Source of the DNA: Thermomonas beijingensis
GTDB lineage: Bacteria; Pseudomonadota; Gammaproteobacteria; Xanthomonadales; Xanthomonadaceae
DNA: 64,000 nt
Direction: 5' to 3'
Assembly (NCBI RefSeq): GCF_020034655.1
Contig: NZ_JAIQDJ010000004.1
Coordinates: forward strand, 85,679 to 149,678
Position numbers and translations under genes: made by a program. Position 1 is the stretch's first letter, and every line of letters begins with the position of its first letter. Below are positions 10,296 through 19,750 of the stretch, one piece after another. The notes under the pieces are model-generated. The model saw only the letters and a program-made list of their open reading frames with translations. It was not told where the DNA came from and made no database searches.

Positions 10296-12929
10296 ATGAG
10301 CCTGAAGGACTACCAGAGCGAAGTGCTGGATCGCTACGAGGCCTTCCTGCACGCATGGCGTGCGCAGGCCGAGGCCAACCCCGGCACCCGGCAGGCCAGC
10401 CGGTTGGCGTTCGAGCAATGCACGCAGGCCAATTTCGGCTTCCGCATTCCCTACCACGCGCCTGAAGCATTGGCTGCGGACGATGTGCCGGTGGTCTGCC
10501 TGCGCGTGCCCACCGGTGGTGGCAAAACGGTGATTGGCGGCCATGCCATCGCCCGCGCCAAGCGCGCATTGCCGCTGGGCGAGCGCAGCCTGACCGTGTG
10601 GCTGGTGCCTACCGATGCTATCCGCACGCAAACCTTGCGCGTGCTGAAAACCCCCGGCGAGTTGCTCTACCGCGAGTTGCGCACATTGTTTGGTGAGGTG
10701 GCGGTGCTGGATATCGACGAGGCGCTGGCGGTGCCGCCCTCGGTGCTGGATGGCCACGACACCATCATCGTGGCCACCATGCAGGCGTTCAAACAGGCCG
10801 ATACCGAACGCTTGGCGGTGTATCGCGCCAATGGCGCGCTGATGGAGCATTTTCGCGGTATCGAAGGCAGCGGCTGGTCGCTGGTGGAAGCGCTGGCGCT
10901 GCGCCGCCCGTTCATCGTGGTGGATGAGGCGCACAACCAAGGCAGCGAACTGGCCTTCGATACCTTGGCTCGGCTGGCCCCCAGTGCGGTGCTGGAATTG
11001 ACCGCCACCCCGGACCGCCTGCATCAACCGTCCAATGTGCTGGTGTCGATTTCCGCCTCCACCCTGCAAAGCGAGGACATGATCAAGCTGCCGGTGGATA
11101 TGGCCGTACACCCGGACTGGCGCATTGCCCTGCGTGAGGCCATCGCCCAGTTGGGTGCGCTGCAACGCGAGGCCGATGCCGAATGCGTGGCCACCGGCGA
11201 AGTGCTGCGGCCGATCATGCTGTTGCAGGCCGAGCGCCAGCAGAAAGACAACCCGGACGCGATGACCGTGGACCGCGTGCGTGCGGCGTTGATCGATGAA
11301 TTCGGCATCCCCGCCGCGCAGATCGCACGTTCCGCCACCGGCGTGGATGAGCTGGTGGATGTGGATGCGGCCGCGCTGCGCTTTGTCATCACCTCGGACA
11401 AATTGCGCGAAGGTTGGGACTGGCCAGCGGCGTATGTGTTGATGAGCTTTCGCGGCAGCAGCACGCAGATGGCGCTGGAACAGGTGCTGGGCCGCGTGCT
11501 GCGCATGCCGCAGGTGACCCGCAAGCAGCACGAGGCGCTTAACCGCGCCTATGCCTTCGCGGTGTCCAGCAATATCGCCGAGGTGGCCGCCACCCTGCGT
11601 GATGGTTTGGTGCAGGCCGGGTTTGAACGGCAAGACATCAATGATCTGGTGCGTACCGTCATGCCGCAGGCAGATGGCGCGGAAGACCTGTTACGGCAGA
11701 ACGCCAGTGTATCGTTGTCATTGCCGATGGCTGGCGATGCGGTGGTGTTGCCGGATTTCAGCCAAATGCCGGACGCCACCCGCAAGCGGATCGAAGGCAA
11801 GCTGGATATTTCGCCGGAAACCGGCAGCATGACCTTGCGCGGGCAGTGGAAGCCTGCGGAACAGAAAGCACTGCAGGACGCATTCGCCGGTACCACGGCG
11901 GCGGCGGGCCTTGAGCGGGCGTTCAACCGCTTGGCCGCACCCGTCGAATTGCCCGTGCAGACACCTTCAGAGCGTGGCGAGGCGTTCAGCCTGCCGCTGT
12001 TGGCGTGGTCGCAGGGTGATTGGCTGGTGGACCTGGGCGACGCGCCGCCACTGGAAGGCACGCTGGCGCTGGGCGAGATCGATCCTTTGCTGGATGAGGC
12101 GGCCTATCCGCGTGAACTGGAAACCCTGCAACGCCGGCGCCTGCAAATGAATGACGCCGGCAGGCTGCACCTTGATCCGCTGGAAAAGCTCGACGTGCAG
12201 ATGGGCCTGTTCGGCGTGCGCGACACCGCCAGCGTGGAAGATCTGCTGTGGACGTTGGAGCAGCATCTTTCGGCAGCGGATCTGGAACCGGATGAGCTTT
12301 CGGCGTGGCTGTCCGGTGTGCTGCGGCACTTGCAGGAAGCACGCGGTTTTTCCATCGACGAGCTGGCCTATCGCCGGCCACGCCTGCGCGAGGCGCTGGG
12401 TGAACGGATTGCGGCGGCACGGCGCATGGGACATCGCCAGCGCTTTCTCGATTTGCTGGGCGATGAGACGCAGATGAGCGCGGATGCGCGCCTGCAATGC
12501 GTGTTCAAAAGCGGCCGTTATGCCTGGGACTCGCTGTACAACGGCTTCATCACCCTGCCCAAGCACTTCTTCCCGCAGATCGGCAACCTGAAATCGCAAG
12601 GCGAAGAGTTCGAGTGCGCGGATTTCATCGCCAATCGTCTGGACGGCGTGCGCGACTGGGTGCGCAATATCGAACGCAAGCACGGCGCGTTCTCGTTGCC
12701 GACCTCGAAACAGCGTTTCTATCCCGACTTCCTGCTGCGCATGCAGGACGGCCGCATGCTGGTGGTCGAGTACAAAGGCGCGCATCTGTACAACGACCCC
12801 GATCAGGTGGAAAAGCGCCGTATCGGTGCGCTGTGGGCCAGGCGCGCGGGCAAGGGTTTTGGCTTCGTGATGCCCAAGCAGAAAGAGTGGTCGGCGATCC
12901 AGCAGGCGTTGGACGACATGCGCGCATGA
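10296..12929 (+). CDS. res: Type III restriction enzyme, helicase-nuclease subunit (Res)
   Basis: The 877-residue protein is the ATP-dependent restriction subunit partnering Mod. The superfamily 2 helicase core has Walker A PTGGGKT at about 72-78 and DEAH at 210-213, followed by the ATPDRL motif. A helicase C-terminal segment contains DKLREGWDWPAAYVLM and QVLGRVLRMP. The PD-(D/E)XK nuclease lies at the C-terminus: D811 in RFYPDFLL, then E825 and K827 in VVEYKG. All catalytic motifs are present, so the enzyme is probably active. A ribosome binding site (AAGGA) precedes the ATG. It is separated from mod by the RAYT/REP block. Confidence 0.92.
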   Translation: MSLKDYQSEVLDRYEAFLHAWRAQAEANPGTRQASRLAFEQCTQANFGFRIPYHAPEALAADDVPVVCLRVPTGGGKTVIGGHAIARAKRALPLGERSLTVWLVPTDAIRTQTLRVLKTPGELLYRELRTLFGEVAVLDIDEALAVPPSVLDGHDTIIVATMQAFKQADTERLAVYRANGALMEHFRGIEGSGWSLVEALALRRPFIVVDEAHNQGSELAFDTLARLAPSAVLELTATPDRLHQPSNVLVSISASTLQSEDMIKLPVDMAVHPDWRIALREAIAQLGALQREADAECVATGEVLRPIMLLQAERQQKDNPDAMTVDRVRAALIDEFGIPAAQIARSATGVDELVDVDAAALRFVITSDKLREGWDWPAAYVLMSFRGSSTQMALEQVLGRVLRMPQVTRKQHEALNRAYAFAVSSNIAEVAATLRDGLVQAGFERQDINDLVRTVMPQADGAEDLLRQNASVSLSLPMAGDAVVLPDFSQMPDATRKRIEGKLDISPETGSMTLRGQWKPAEQKALQDAFAGTTAAAGLERAFNRLAAPVELPVQTPSERGEAFSLPLLAWSQGDWLVDLGDAPPLEGTLALGEIDPLLDEAAYPRELETLQRRRLQMNDAGRLHLDPLEKLDVQMGLFGVRDTASVEDLLWTLEQHLSAADLEPDELSAWLSGVLRHLQEARGFSIDELAYRRPRLREALGERIAAARRMGHRQRFLDLLGDETQMSADARLQCVFKSGRYAWDSLYNGFITLPKHFFPQIGNLKSQGEEFECADFIANRLDGVRDWVRNIERKHGAFSLPTSKQRFYPDFLLRMQDGRMLVVEYKGAHLYNDPDQVEKRRIGALWARRAGKGFGFVMPKQKEWSAIQQALDDMRA

Positions 12930-12930
12930 C

Positions 12931-12947
12931 GCCCGATGCTATCGGGC
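12931..12947. terminator. Hairpin between convergent res and arsR-type gene
   Basis: GCCCGAT and ATCGGGC form a perfect 7-bp stem with a GCT loop. There is no T-run, so it could be only a weak or bidirectional terminator. Confidence 0.35.
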
Positions 12948-12951
12948 TGAT

Positions 12952-13284
12952 TCAGGTCGCGCAGGCGGGTGTGCCGCAATAAATCCCGTGCAGGGTTTCG
13001 ATGATGCGCTGCGCCGGGCCTTTGGCCAGCGTGTAGTAAATCGTCTGTGCTTCGCGCCGCGTCGTCACCAAGCCGTCGTTGCGCAACACCGCCAAGTGCT
13101 GTGACAGCGCCGATTGGCTGAGATCCACCCGGGCGTTGAGCTCGCCGACCGAGCGTTCGCCTTCCACCAGCAGGCACAACAGCATCAGGCGCTTGTCATT
13201 GGCCAGTGCGCGCAGCAGTTGCGCGGCATCGGCGGCGTGTGCGCGCATGGCTTCTGGATCTATTGGGGAGTCCTTTTTTGTCAT
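12952..13284 (-). CDS. ArsR-family repressor, BigR/SqrR/YgaV-like persulfide sensor
   Basis: The 110-residue winged-helix protein has RALANDKRLMLLCLLVEGER and the recognition helix region DLSQSALSQHLAVLRNDGLV. It carries Cys37 in RLMLLCLL and Cys103 in GIYC, plus Cys108. This matches the two-cysteine arrangement of BigR, SqrR and YgaV, which form a di- or tetrasulfide bridge with persulfides and release DNA. The metal-site motif of classical ArsR (ELCVCDL) is absent. It is divergent from a sulfide:quinone reductase operon with an AT-rich dyad in the 83-base spacer. The sensor role is inferred from the family. Confidence 0.85.
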   Translation of the reverse strand: MTKKDSPIDPEAMRAHAADAAQLLRALANDKRLMLLCLLVEGERSVGELNARVDLSQSALSQHLAVLRNDGLVTTRREAQTIYYTLAKGPAQRIIETLHGIYCGTPACAT

Positions 13285-13298
13285 CGCGGCAAAATATC

Positions 13299-13321
13299 AC
13301 TTGACTCTAATATAAGCAAGT
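13299..13321. promoter_or_regulatory. AT-rich dyad, probable operator of the ArsR-type regulator
   Basis: ACTTG and CAAGT flank a core TCTAATATAA (13306-13315), with the symmetry centre at 13310. The same ten-base core, centred the same way, occurs upstream of the cyd operon at 25523-25532. The position between the divergent regulator and the SQR gene fits an autoregulatory operator. Confidence 0.55.
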
Positions 13322-13367
13322 ACTAATGTATGGTTGTTGCCGAAGTGGCATGACTTGGGGCATTGCA

Positions 13368-14657
13368 ATGGCGAAGTTTGTGGTGGTGGGCGCGGGGCTG
13401 GGCGGCATGAGTGCGGCGTACGAGCTGCGCGAAACCCTCGGCAAGGGGCATGACATTGTGTTGGTTGGGGTGGGCGAGAGTTTCGGCTTCACGCCCTCCA
13501 ATCCGTGGCTGGCGGTGGGTTGGCGCAAGCAGGACGACATCACCTTGCCGGTGGGCGAGCACGTGGGCAAACACGGCATTCGTTATGACAGTAGCGGGGT
13601 GGCGCAGATCGATGCGGCAGGCAATGCGGTGGTGACGGGCAAAGGTGACCGTATTGATTACGACTACTTGTTGATTTGCACCGGTCCCAAACTCGCCTTT
13701 GAAGAAGTGCCCGGTACCGGGCCGCACGGTGGATTCACCCAGTCGATCTGCACCACACCGCATGCCGCGCAGGCATGGGAGGCGTATCAGGAATTTGTGA
13801 AGAACCCCGGCCCGGTGGTCATTGGCGCGGTAGCCGGGGCCAGCTGTTTTGGCCCCGCATATGAGTTCGCGATGATTGTCGATGCCGATCTGCGCAAGCG
13901 CAAATTGCGCGACAAGGTGCCGATGACGTTCGTCACCAGCGAACCCTATATCGGGCATATGGGGTTGGGCGGTGTGGGTGATTCCAAAGGCTTGATGGAA
14001 TCGGAAATGCGCCAGCGTCATATCCACTGGGTGGTCAATAGCAAAGTGACGGAAGTGCGCGATGGCGAAATGACCGTACTGGAGCACGATGCCAAGGGCC
14101 AGCCAGCAGATACACGCACACTGCCGTTCAAGTTTTCGATGCTGCTGCCCGCCTTCAAAGGCGTGGATGCGGTGGCTGCAGTGGAAGGGCTGTGCAATCC
14201 ACGCGGGTTTGTGATCGTGGATAAGCAGCAGCGCAGCCCCAAATACCCCAAGATTTTTTCAGCCGGCGTGTGCGTGGCCATTCCGCCCGTAGAAGCGACG
14301 CCAGTGCCCACTGGTGCGCCGAAAACGGGGTTCATGATTGAGTCGATGGTTACCACCATCGTGAAAAACATCCAAGCCGAACTCAAAGGCGAGGTAGCAA
14401 ATTTCGAAGGCACGTGGAACGCGGTGTGCTTGGCTGATATGGGCGATACCGGCGCGGCGTTCGTGGCGCTGCCACAGATTCCGCCGCGCAACGTCACCTG
14501 GACCAAAATCGGCAAATGGGTGCATCTGGCCAAAATCGGGTTCGAAAAATATTTCCTCTACAAGATGCGCAACGGTACCAGCGAGCCCATCTATGAAAAA
14601 CACATCTTGAGCCTGCTTGGCATCGAGCGGCTGAAAGACGTAAAGCGTTCTTCCTGA
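13368..14657 (+). CDS. sqr: Sulfide:quinone oxidoreductase (type I-like)
   Basis: This 429-residue FAD protein should oxidise sulfide to sulfane sulfur and reduce quinone at the membrane. The FAD-binding start is MAKFVVVGAGLGGMSAAYEL. Cys128 (QSICTTP), Cys160 (GASCFGPAYEF) and Cys354 (WNAVCLADMGD) align with the three redox cysteines known at 128, 160 and 356 in Acidithiobacillus SQR. KVGKWVH-like basic and aromatic residues near the C-terminus fit a membrane-anchoring helix. An upstream in-frame ATG at 13326 would add an odd cysteine-rich leader, so 13368 is preferred. It heads a long co-directional cluster. Confidence 0.88.
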   Translation: MAKFVVVGAGLGGMSAAYELRETLGKGHDIVLVGVGESFGFTPSNPWLAVGWRKQDDITLPVGEHVGKHGIRYDSSGVAQIDAAGNAVVTGKGDRIDYDYLLICTGPKLAFEEVPGTGPHGGFTQSICTTPHAAQAWEAYQEFVKNPGPVVIGAVAGASCFGPAYEFAMIVDADLRKRKLRDKVPMTFVTSEPYIGHMGLGGVGDSKGLMESEMRQRHIHWVVNSKVTEVRDGEMTVLEHDAKGQPADTRTLPFKFSMLLPAFKGVDAVAAVEGLCNPRGFVIVDKQQRSPKYPKIFSAGVCVAIPPVEATPVPTGAPKTGFMIESMVTTIVKNIQAELKGEVANFEGTWNAVCLADMGDTGAAFVALPQIPPRNVTWTKIGKWVHLAKIGFEKYFLYKMRNGTSEPIYEKHILSLLGIERLKDVKRSS

Positions 14658-14685
14658 TTTCGACCACTACACAAGGAGATTCCCC

Positions 14686-14901
14686 ATGAGCCTCGACCGT
14701 GCCGTACAAGCCTTTGCCGGCGTGATGGTGTTGATCAGCGTGTTGCTGACCCAATTCGTCCATCCTTATTTCTTCTGGATGACCGTGTTTATCGGTTTCA
14801 ATTTGTTCCAGTCCGCGTTCACCGGCTTTTGCCCTGCCGCCAAAGTGATGAAGAAACTTGGCATCGGGCGTGGTCAAGAGTCGTCTTGCAACCGCTGTTG
14901 A
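14686..14901 (+). CDS. DUF2892 (YgaP-type) small membrane protein
   Basis: The 71-residue protein begins MSLDRAVQAFAGVMVLISVLL and has two membrane helices (about 6-25 and 29-48), then GFCPAAKVMKKLGI, the usual DUF2892 signature. It ends in SSCNRC, adding two cysteines. The same domain is fused to rhodanese in the sulfurtransferase YgaP and is common in sulfide-responsive operons. AAGGAGA lies 8 bases before the ATG. A role in membrane sulfur transfer is inferred from context. Confidence 0.8.
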   Translation: MSLDRAVQAFAGVMVLISVLLTQFVHPYFFWMTVFIGFNLFQSAFTGFCPAAKVMKKLGIGRGQESSCNRC

Positions 14902-14929
14902 TCCACTGCATCCAATCCAGAGAAACGCC

Positions 14930-16024
14930 ATGTCCAAGACTTCACTGACCCTATTGCCGCTGCTGCTGGCACTGTCCGCGTGCAGCCACGACAAGCCGGT
15001 CGCCACGCCGGCATTACCCAAAGACCTTGCCACGTTCGCGGTGGATGCCGGGGCGGGCTTGCCCGGGCGTGGTTGGGATGGTGTGGTAGAGGCGGTACAG
15101 CGCGCAGATTTGGCCGCGCAAACCGCAGGCCGGGTGGCGGCGGTCTTGGTGGATGTGAATCAGCCGGTAAAGGCGGGTGATGTGCTGCTGCGTATTACGG
15201 CGGTGGAGCAAGACGCCGGGGCCAATGCCGCACGCGCGCAACTGCGTGCGGCAGACGCATCAGCGGCGGAAGCGGAACAAAATTACAAGCGTTTTGCCGC
15301 GCTGGCCGATGCGCAATATGTCTCCAAAGCGCAGATCGACCAAGCGCGTGCGGCGCGTGATTCTGCCGTGGCGGCGCGCAATGCCGCTGCCGCAATCGCG
15401 GCGCAGGCGGCGCAACAAGCGGCGTACACGGTGGTGCGTGCGCCGTATGCCGGTGTGATATCGGCACGCACTGTGGAACCGGGTGAAACCGTAGCCCCCG
15501 GCATGCCGCTGATGCGCATGTACGCGCCGAATGCGTTGCGGATTGAAGTGGCGGTACCGCAAACCCGCGCCGATGCCATCCGCAAGCAGACGCAAGCACA
15601 GGTGTTGCTGGCCGATGGGCGTAGTGTGGTGCCTGCCGAGGTTATCGTGTTTCCGGCCGCAGATCCGGCGACGCATAGCGTCAATGTGCGGGTGAATTTG
15701 CCCAAGTTGGCGGTGCCGCCTGCGCCGGGGACCACCGCGAAAGTGGTGTTCGCTGCAGACACGCAAGCCGCCAATACGGAGGCAGGCAAAGGCGCTGTGC
15801 GCATTCCCGCAAGCAGCATCACCCAGCGCGGTGAACTTAGTGCGGTGTATGTGGTGCAAGACGGCCGCCTGCTGTTGCGGCAATTGCGTTTGGGTGCACG
15901 CAGCGGTGACCGCGTTGAGGTGATTGCTGGTTTGAACCCGGGAGATGTGGTGGCCAAAGACCCGGTTGCGGCCACGCAAGCACTGGCCCAGCAGCGCAAA
16001 GCGATGGAGTCTGGCCGTGACTGA
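14930..16024 (+). CDS. RND efflux periplasmic adaptor lipoprotein
   Basis: The 364-residue membrane fusion protein has a lipoprotein signal MSKTSLTLLPLLLALSAC with the lipid-modified Cys18. A biotinyl-lipoyl-like segment (AAQTAGRVAAVLVDVNQPVKAG) is followed by an alanine-rich coiled-coil hairpin at about 85-160. The second lipoyl half is VVRAPYAGVISARTVEPGETV, and a beta-barrel region follows to the end. It should bridge the inner-membrane pump to an outer-membrane factor. No outer-membrane channel gene is nearby, so a shared TolC-like protein is presumed. The downstream pump gene starts inside its stop region. Confidence 0.9.
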   Translation: MSKTSLTLLPLLLALSACSHDKPVATPALPKDLATFAVDAGAGLPGRGWDGVVEAVQRADLAAQTAGRVAAVLVDVNQPVKAGDVLLRITAVEQDAGANAARAQLRAADASAAEAEQNYKRFAALADAQYVSKAQIDQARAARDSAVAARNAAAAIAAQAAQQAAYTVVRAPYAGVISARTVEPGETVAPGMPLMRMYAPNALRIEVAVPQTRADAIRKQTQAQVLLADGRSVVPAEVIVFPAADPATHSVNVRVNLPKLAVPPAPGTTAKVVFAADTQAANTEAGKGAVRIPASSITQRGELSAVYVVQDGRLLLRQLRLGARSGDRVEVIAGLNPGDVVAKDPVAATQALAQQRKAMESGRD

Positions 16025-19000
16025 GCTCCCGCGCATGGGCATTTCCGGGCGCCTGGCCGCAGCCTTCCAAAACAATCCGCTCACGCCCATTTTGTTGATC
16101 GTGGGATTGTTGCTGGGCCTGCTGGCGGTGATCGTCACCCCGCGCGAAGAAGAGCCGCAGATCGATGTCACCATGGCCAATGTCATGGTGCCGTTTGATG
16201 GCGCCAGCGCGCGTGACGTCGAGCAATGGGTGGCAACGCCACTGGAGCAAAAGTTATCTGAAATCGAAGGTGTCAAACACGTCTATTCGATCAGCCGTCC
16301 CGGCATGGCGGTGCTCACGGTGGAGTTTGAAGTGGGTGTGGCGCGGCAGCCGGCACTGGTGCGCCTGTATAACCAGGTGTTTTCCAACGGTGATTTTCTG
16401 CCGCAAGGTGTGGGTGTGGGGCAACCCATCGTCAAACCCAAAGGGATTGATGATGTGCCGGTGATGGCGCTAACCCTATGGAGTGATGACGCGCGGGTGG
16501 ACGCCACTGCGCTGGCCGAAGTGGCCCATTCCTTGGAGGCGGATCTTAAACGCATCCCCGGCACACGCGATATCTACACCATCGGCGCACCTAATCGCAG
16601 TGTCTTGGTGACGCTGGATGCTGCCAAGCTTGCCGCTTACGGCATGGCCAGTAATGACCTGGCGCAAGCGTTGCAAGCGGCCAATGTTGTGCATCAGGCA
16701 GGGGAACGTATCGATGCTGGCACCGGTGCGGTACCGGTGACGGCGGGCCGCTATTTGGCCAATGCGGAAGATGTGGCCAATCTGGTGATTGGTAGCCAAG
16801 GCGGTAAACCACTGTTGCTATCGGATGTCGCCCACATCCAAGCGCGTGGCGATATCGCATCGCAATATGTTTGGTACGGCGCACCTGCCGGGCGCGCAGG
16901 CCCCAAAGCGGGCACCGCGCCCGCAGTGACTATTGCCATTGCCAAAAAACCAGGCAGTAATGCCGCAGATATCACCACCGCCGTTAGCAAGCGCATTGCG
17001 CAGCTGCGCGGCGAGTTGATTCCTGCAAACGTGCATGTGGATATCACCCGCGACTATGGCGCCACTGCCAGCGATAAAGCGCAAAAACTCATTCAAAAAT
17101 TGATCTTCGCGACCGGCAGCGTGGTGCTGTTGGTGCTGTTCGCACTCGGCTGGCGCGAAGCGGTTGTGGTCGGCACGGCGGTGGTACTCACGCTGGCTGT
17201 CACCTTGTTTGCATCGAAGATGATGGGCTTCACCCTTAATCGGGTGTCTTTGTTCGCGTTGATTTTTTCCATCGGCATTTTGGTGGACGATGCGATCGTG
17301 GTGGTGGAAAACATCCACCGGCATATGGCACGCGATGGCAAATCGCTGATCGAAGCCATCCCGCCCGCCGTGGATGAAGTCGGCGGTCCCACCATTTTGG
17401 CGACATTCACCGTGATTGCCGCGCTGATGCCAATGGCATTTGTGTCGGGCTTGATGGGCCCGTATATGCGGCCCATTCCGGTGAATGCGTCGGTGGGGAT
17501 GCTGCTGTCGCTGGCGATTGCGCTGATCGTCACCCCATGGTTGTCGTTGAAGCTGCTGGCGCGGCATGGGCAAAGCGAACATGCCGAACAGTCCCACGAA
17601 GCGCAACAAGCGGGCTGGCTGCACCGTCTGTTCGAACGGGTGATGTCGCCGTTTTTGAAAGGCGAGCAAGCAGGCAAAAAACGGGCATTGCTATTTGCGT
17701 CGATGTTGGGCTTGGTCTTGCTGTCGGCGTCGCTAGCCGTCTTCAAGCTGGTGGTGTTGAAGATGCTGCCGTTGGATAACAAGTCTGAAGTACAAGTGGT
17801 GGTGGATATGCCCGAAGGCAGCACCTTGGAGCAAACGAATGCGCTGCTGACCGAGCTTGCCGCCAAGCTTGATGGCGTGCCAGAAGTGCTGAACTACCAA
17901 GGCTATGCAGGCACCGCAGCACCGATCAATTTCAATGGCTTGGTGCGCCAATATTTCCTGCGCAGCGGCAATAACGTGGGGGATCTGCAAGTCAACTTGG
18001 TGGACAAACATCACCGCAAACGGCAGAGTCATGCCATCGCACTGGCGGTGCGTCCCGCACTTGCCAAGCTGGGTGAAAAATACGGCGCATCCGTCAAAGT
18101 GGTGGAAGTGCCGCCCGGCCCGCCGGTGCTCTCGCCCCTAGTGGCGGAAGTCTATGGCCCCGATTACGCCGGGCAACGCAAGATTGCCAAAGCTTTGGAG
18201 CAAGACCACTTCGTCCGCACAGAAGGTATTGTCGATATCGATACCAGCGTAGAAGCCAATGCCCCGCGCGAGCAGATTGTGGTGGATCGCGAGCGCGCTG
18301 CACGGCTAGGTGTGCCGCAATCGGCGATTACCGATGCCATTGCGATGGGTGTTGCCGGGTTGGCCGCAACGTATGTGCACGATGGCGTTTCAAAATATCC
18401 ACGCCCGGTGCGGCTGCGCTTGCCTGCGCAAGATCAAGCCGCTCTGGAGGGGGTTTTGGCGATCAAGGTGCGCGCGATGCAGGGCCAACTGGTGCCGCTG
18501 TCGGAGCTGGTGCGCGTAGAAAAAACCACATGGGATGGTGCGATCTATCACAAAGACGGCTTGCCCGTGGTGTATGTGATGGCCGATGAAGCCGGTAAAT
18601 TGGATAGCCCGCTGTACGGCATGTTCAATATCGTGTCGCAACTCAATGACCACAAGGTCGCAGGGCAAACGCTGGCGCAAACCTTCATCAGCCAACCTGC
18701 CGATACCAGCAGCTATGCGATCAAATGGGATGGCGAATGGCAGATCACCTATGAAACGTTCCGTGACATGGGCATTGCCTATGCCGCCGGCATGGTGCTG
18801 ATCTATCTTCTGGTGGTCGCGCAGTTCCGCAGCTACTTGGTGCCACTGGTGATCATGGCGCCGATCCCGCTGACCGTGATTGGCGTCATGCCGGGGCATG
18901 CACTGCTGGGCAAGCAGTTCACCGCCACCAGCATGATCGGCATGATCGCGCTGGCCGGCATCATCGTGCGCAATTCCATTTTGCTGGTGGACTTCATCAA

Positions 19001-19277
19001 CCAGGAAACCGCGCGTGGCGTGCCGTTGGTGGATGCCGTGATCGATGCCTGCGCGGTGCGTGCCAAGCCCATTGTCCTCACTGGTGTGGCGGCGATGCTG
19101 GGTGCATTCTTCATTCTCGATGACCCGATCTTCAACGGGCTGGCGATCTCGCTGATCTTCGGCATCCTGGTCAGCACCGTCCTCACGCTGGTGGTGATCC
19201 CGTTGTTGTATTACGTGCTCAAGCGCAGGACAGCGGATGCCGGCCATGCCGAGCAAACAAATGGAGGAGCAAGATGA
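16017..19277 (+). CDS. RND family efflux permease
   Basis: The 1086-residue inner-membrane transporter starts at GTG 16017, overlapping the adaptor stop by eight bases; ATG 16035 is an alternative. TM1 is NPLTPILLIVGLLLGLLAVIV, followed by the porter domain. GILVDDAIVVVENIHRH carries the paired aspartates of TM4 used for proton relay. The second half repeats the layout, ending GIIVRNSILLVDFINQE and a final helix before KRRTADAGH. The substrate is unknown. Placement behind SQR suggests a sulfur species or a toxic product of sulfide oxidation, which is inference only. It overlaps the next gene by four bases. Confidence 0.93.
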   Translation: MTELPRMGISGRLAAAFQNNPLTPILLIVGLLLGLLAVIVTPREEEPQIDVTMANVMVPFDGASARDVEQWVATPLEQKLSEIEGVKHVYSISRPGMAVLTVEFEVGVARQPALVRLYNQVFSNGDFLPQGVGVGQPIVKPKGIDDVPVMALTLWSDDARVDATALAEVAHSLEADLKRIPGTRDIYTIGAPNRSVLVTLDAAKLAAYGMASNDLAQALQAANVVHQAGERIDAGTGAVPVTAGRYLANAEDVANLVIGSQGGKPLLLSDVAHIQARGDIASQYVWYGAPAGRAGPKAGTAPAVTIAIAKKPGSNAADITTAVSKRIAQLRGELIPANVHVDITRDYGATASDKAQKLIQKLIFATGSVVLLVLFALGWREAVVVGTAVVLTLAVTLFASKMMGFTLNRVSLFALIFSIGILVDDAIVVVENIHRHMARDGKSLIEAIPPAVDEVGGPTILATFTVIAALMPMAFVSGLMGPYMRPIPVNASVGMLLSLAIALIVTPWLSLKLLARHGQSEHAEQSHEAQQAGWLHRLFERVMSPFLKGEQAGKKRALLFASMLGLVLLSASLAVFKLVVLKMLPLDNKSEVQVVVDMPEGSTLEQTNALLTELAAKLDGVPEVLNYQGYAGTAAPINFNGLVRQYFLRSGNNVGDLQVNLVDKHHRKRQSHAIALAVRPALAKLGEKYGASVKVVEVPPGPPVLSPLVAEVYGPDYAGQRKIAKALEQDHFVRTEGIVDIDTSVEANAPREQIVVDRERAARLGVPQSAITDAIAMGVAGLAATYVHDGVSKYPRPVRLRLPAQDQAALEGVLAIKVRAMQGQLVPLSELVRVEKTTWDGAIYHKDGLPVVYVMADEAGKLDSPLYGMFNIVSQLNDHKVAGQTLAQTFISQPADTSSYAIKWDGEWQITYETFRDMGIAYAAGMVLIYLLVVAQFRSYLVPLVIMAPIPLTVIGVMPGHALLGKQFTATSMIGMIALAGIIVRNSILLVDFINQETARGVPLVDAVIDACAVRAKPIVLTGVAAMLGAFFILDDPIFNGLAISLIFGILVSTVLTLVVIPLLYYVLKRRTADAGHAEQTNGGAR

Positions 19278-19750
19278 GTGGCGAAGACGGCATCCGGCTG
19301 CTGCTGGAACAGGACGGGCCTTACGCGTTCCGGATCAGTTTCGAAGGCGCCGGCCTGGACGCCTTGCACACCGATGAAAGCACGCCGCTGGGCGCGGGTG
19401 CGGGCCCTACTCCGTCGCACCTGCTGCTGGCGGGTATTGCCAACTGTCTATCGGCCAGCCTGCTGTTCGCGCTGCGCAAGTTCAAGAATGCGCCGGGCCT
19501 GATCCGCACCGAGATCGTCGCCGACAAGGTGCGCAACGCCGCCGGCCGCTGGCGCATCCCACGCGCTGAGGTGGTGATCCGGTTGTCGGATGCCGCGACC
19601 GGGCTGGAGCATTTCGACCGCGTGCTGGGCCAGTTCGAGGAGTTCTGCATCGTCACCCAGAGCGTGCGCGAGGGCATGCAGGTGGACGTCCGCATCATCG
19701 ACGCCGATGGCACCGAATACGTGCCCGGCGGCGCGGGGAAGGCCGCATGA
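19274..19750 (+). CDS. OsmC family protein
   Basis: The 158-residue protein has the OsmC fold, with Cys58 in LLAGIANCLSAS and Cys125 in FEEFCIVTQSVREG. These are the paired thiols of OsmC/Ohr-type peroxidases. Such proteins reduce organic peroxides, and some accept persulfides. The ATG overlaps the pump stop (ATGA), showing translational coupling. The tight link with thioredoxin and AhpD-like genes fits a thiol-redox module. From here codon use becomes visibly more GC-rich than in the pump gene. Confidence 0.85.
   Translation: MSGEDGIRLLLEQDGPYAFRISFEGAGLDALHTDESTPLGAGAGPTPSHLLLAGIANCLSASLLFALRKFKNAPGLIRTEIVADKVRNAAGRWRIPRAEVVIRLSDAATGLEHFDRVLGQFEEFCIVTQSVREGMQVDVRIIDADGTEYVPGGAGKAA

Noticed and set aside
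14858..14929. Upstream extension of the RND adaptor
   Set aside because: The in-frame leader lacks a signal peptide. ATG 14930 gives a clean lipoprotein signal with the LSAC lipobox.
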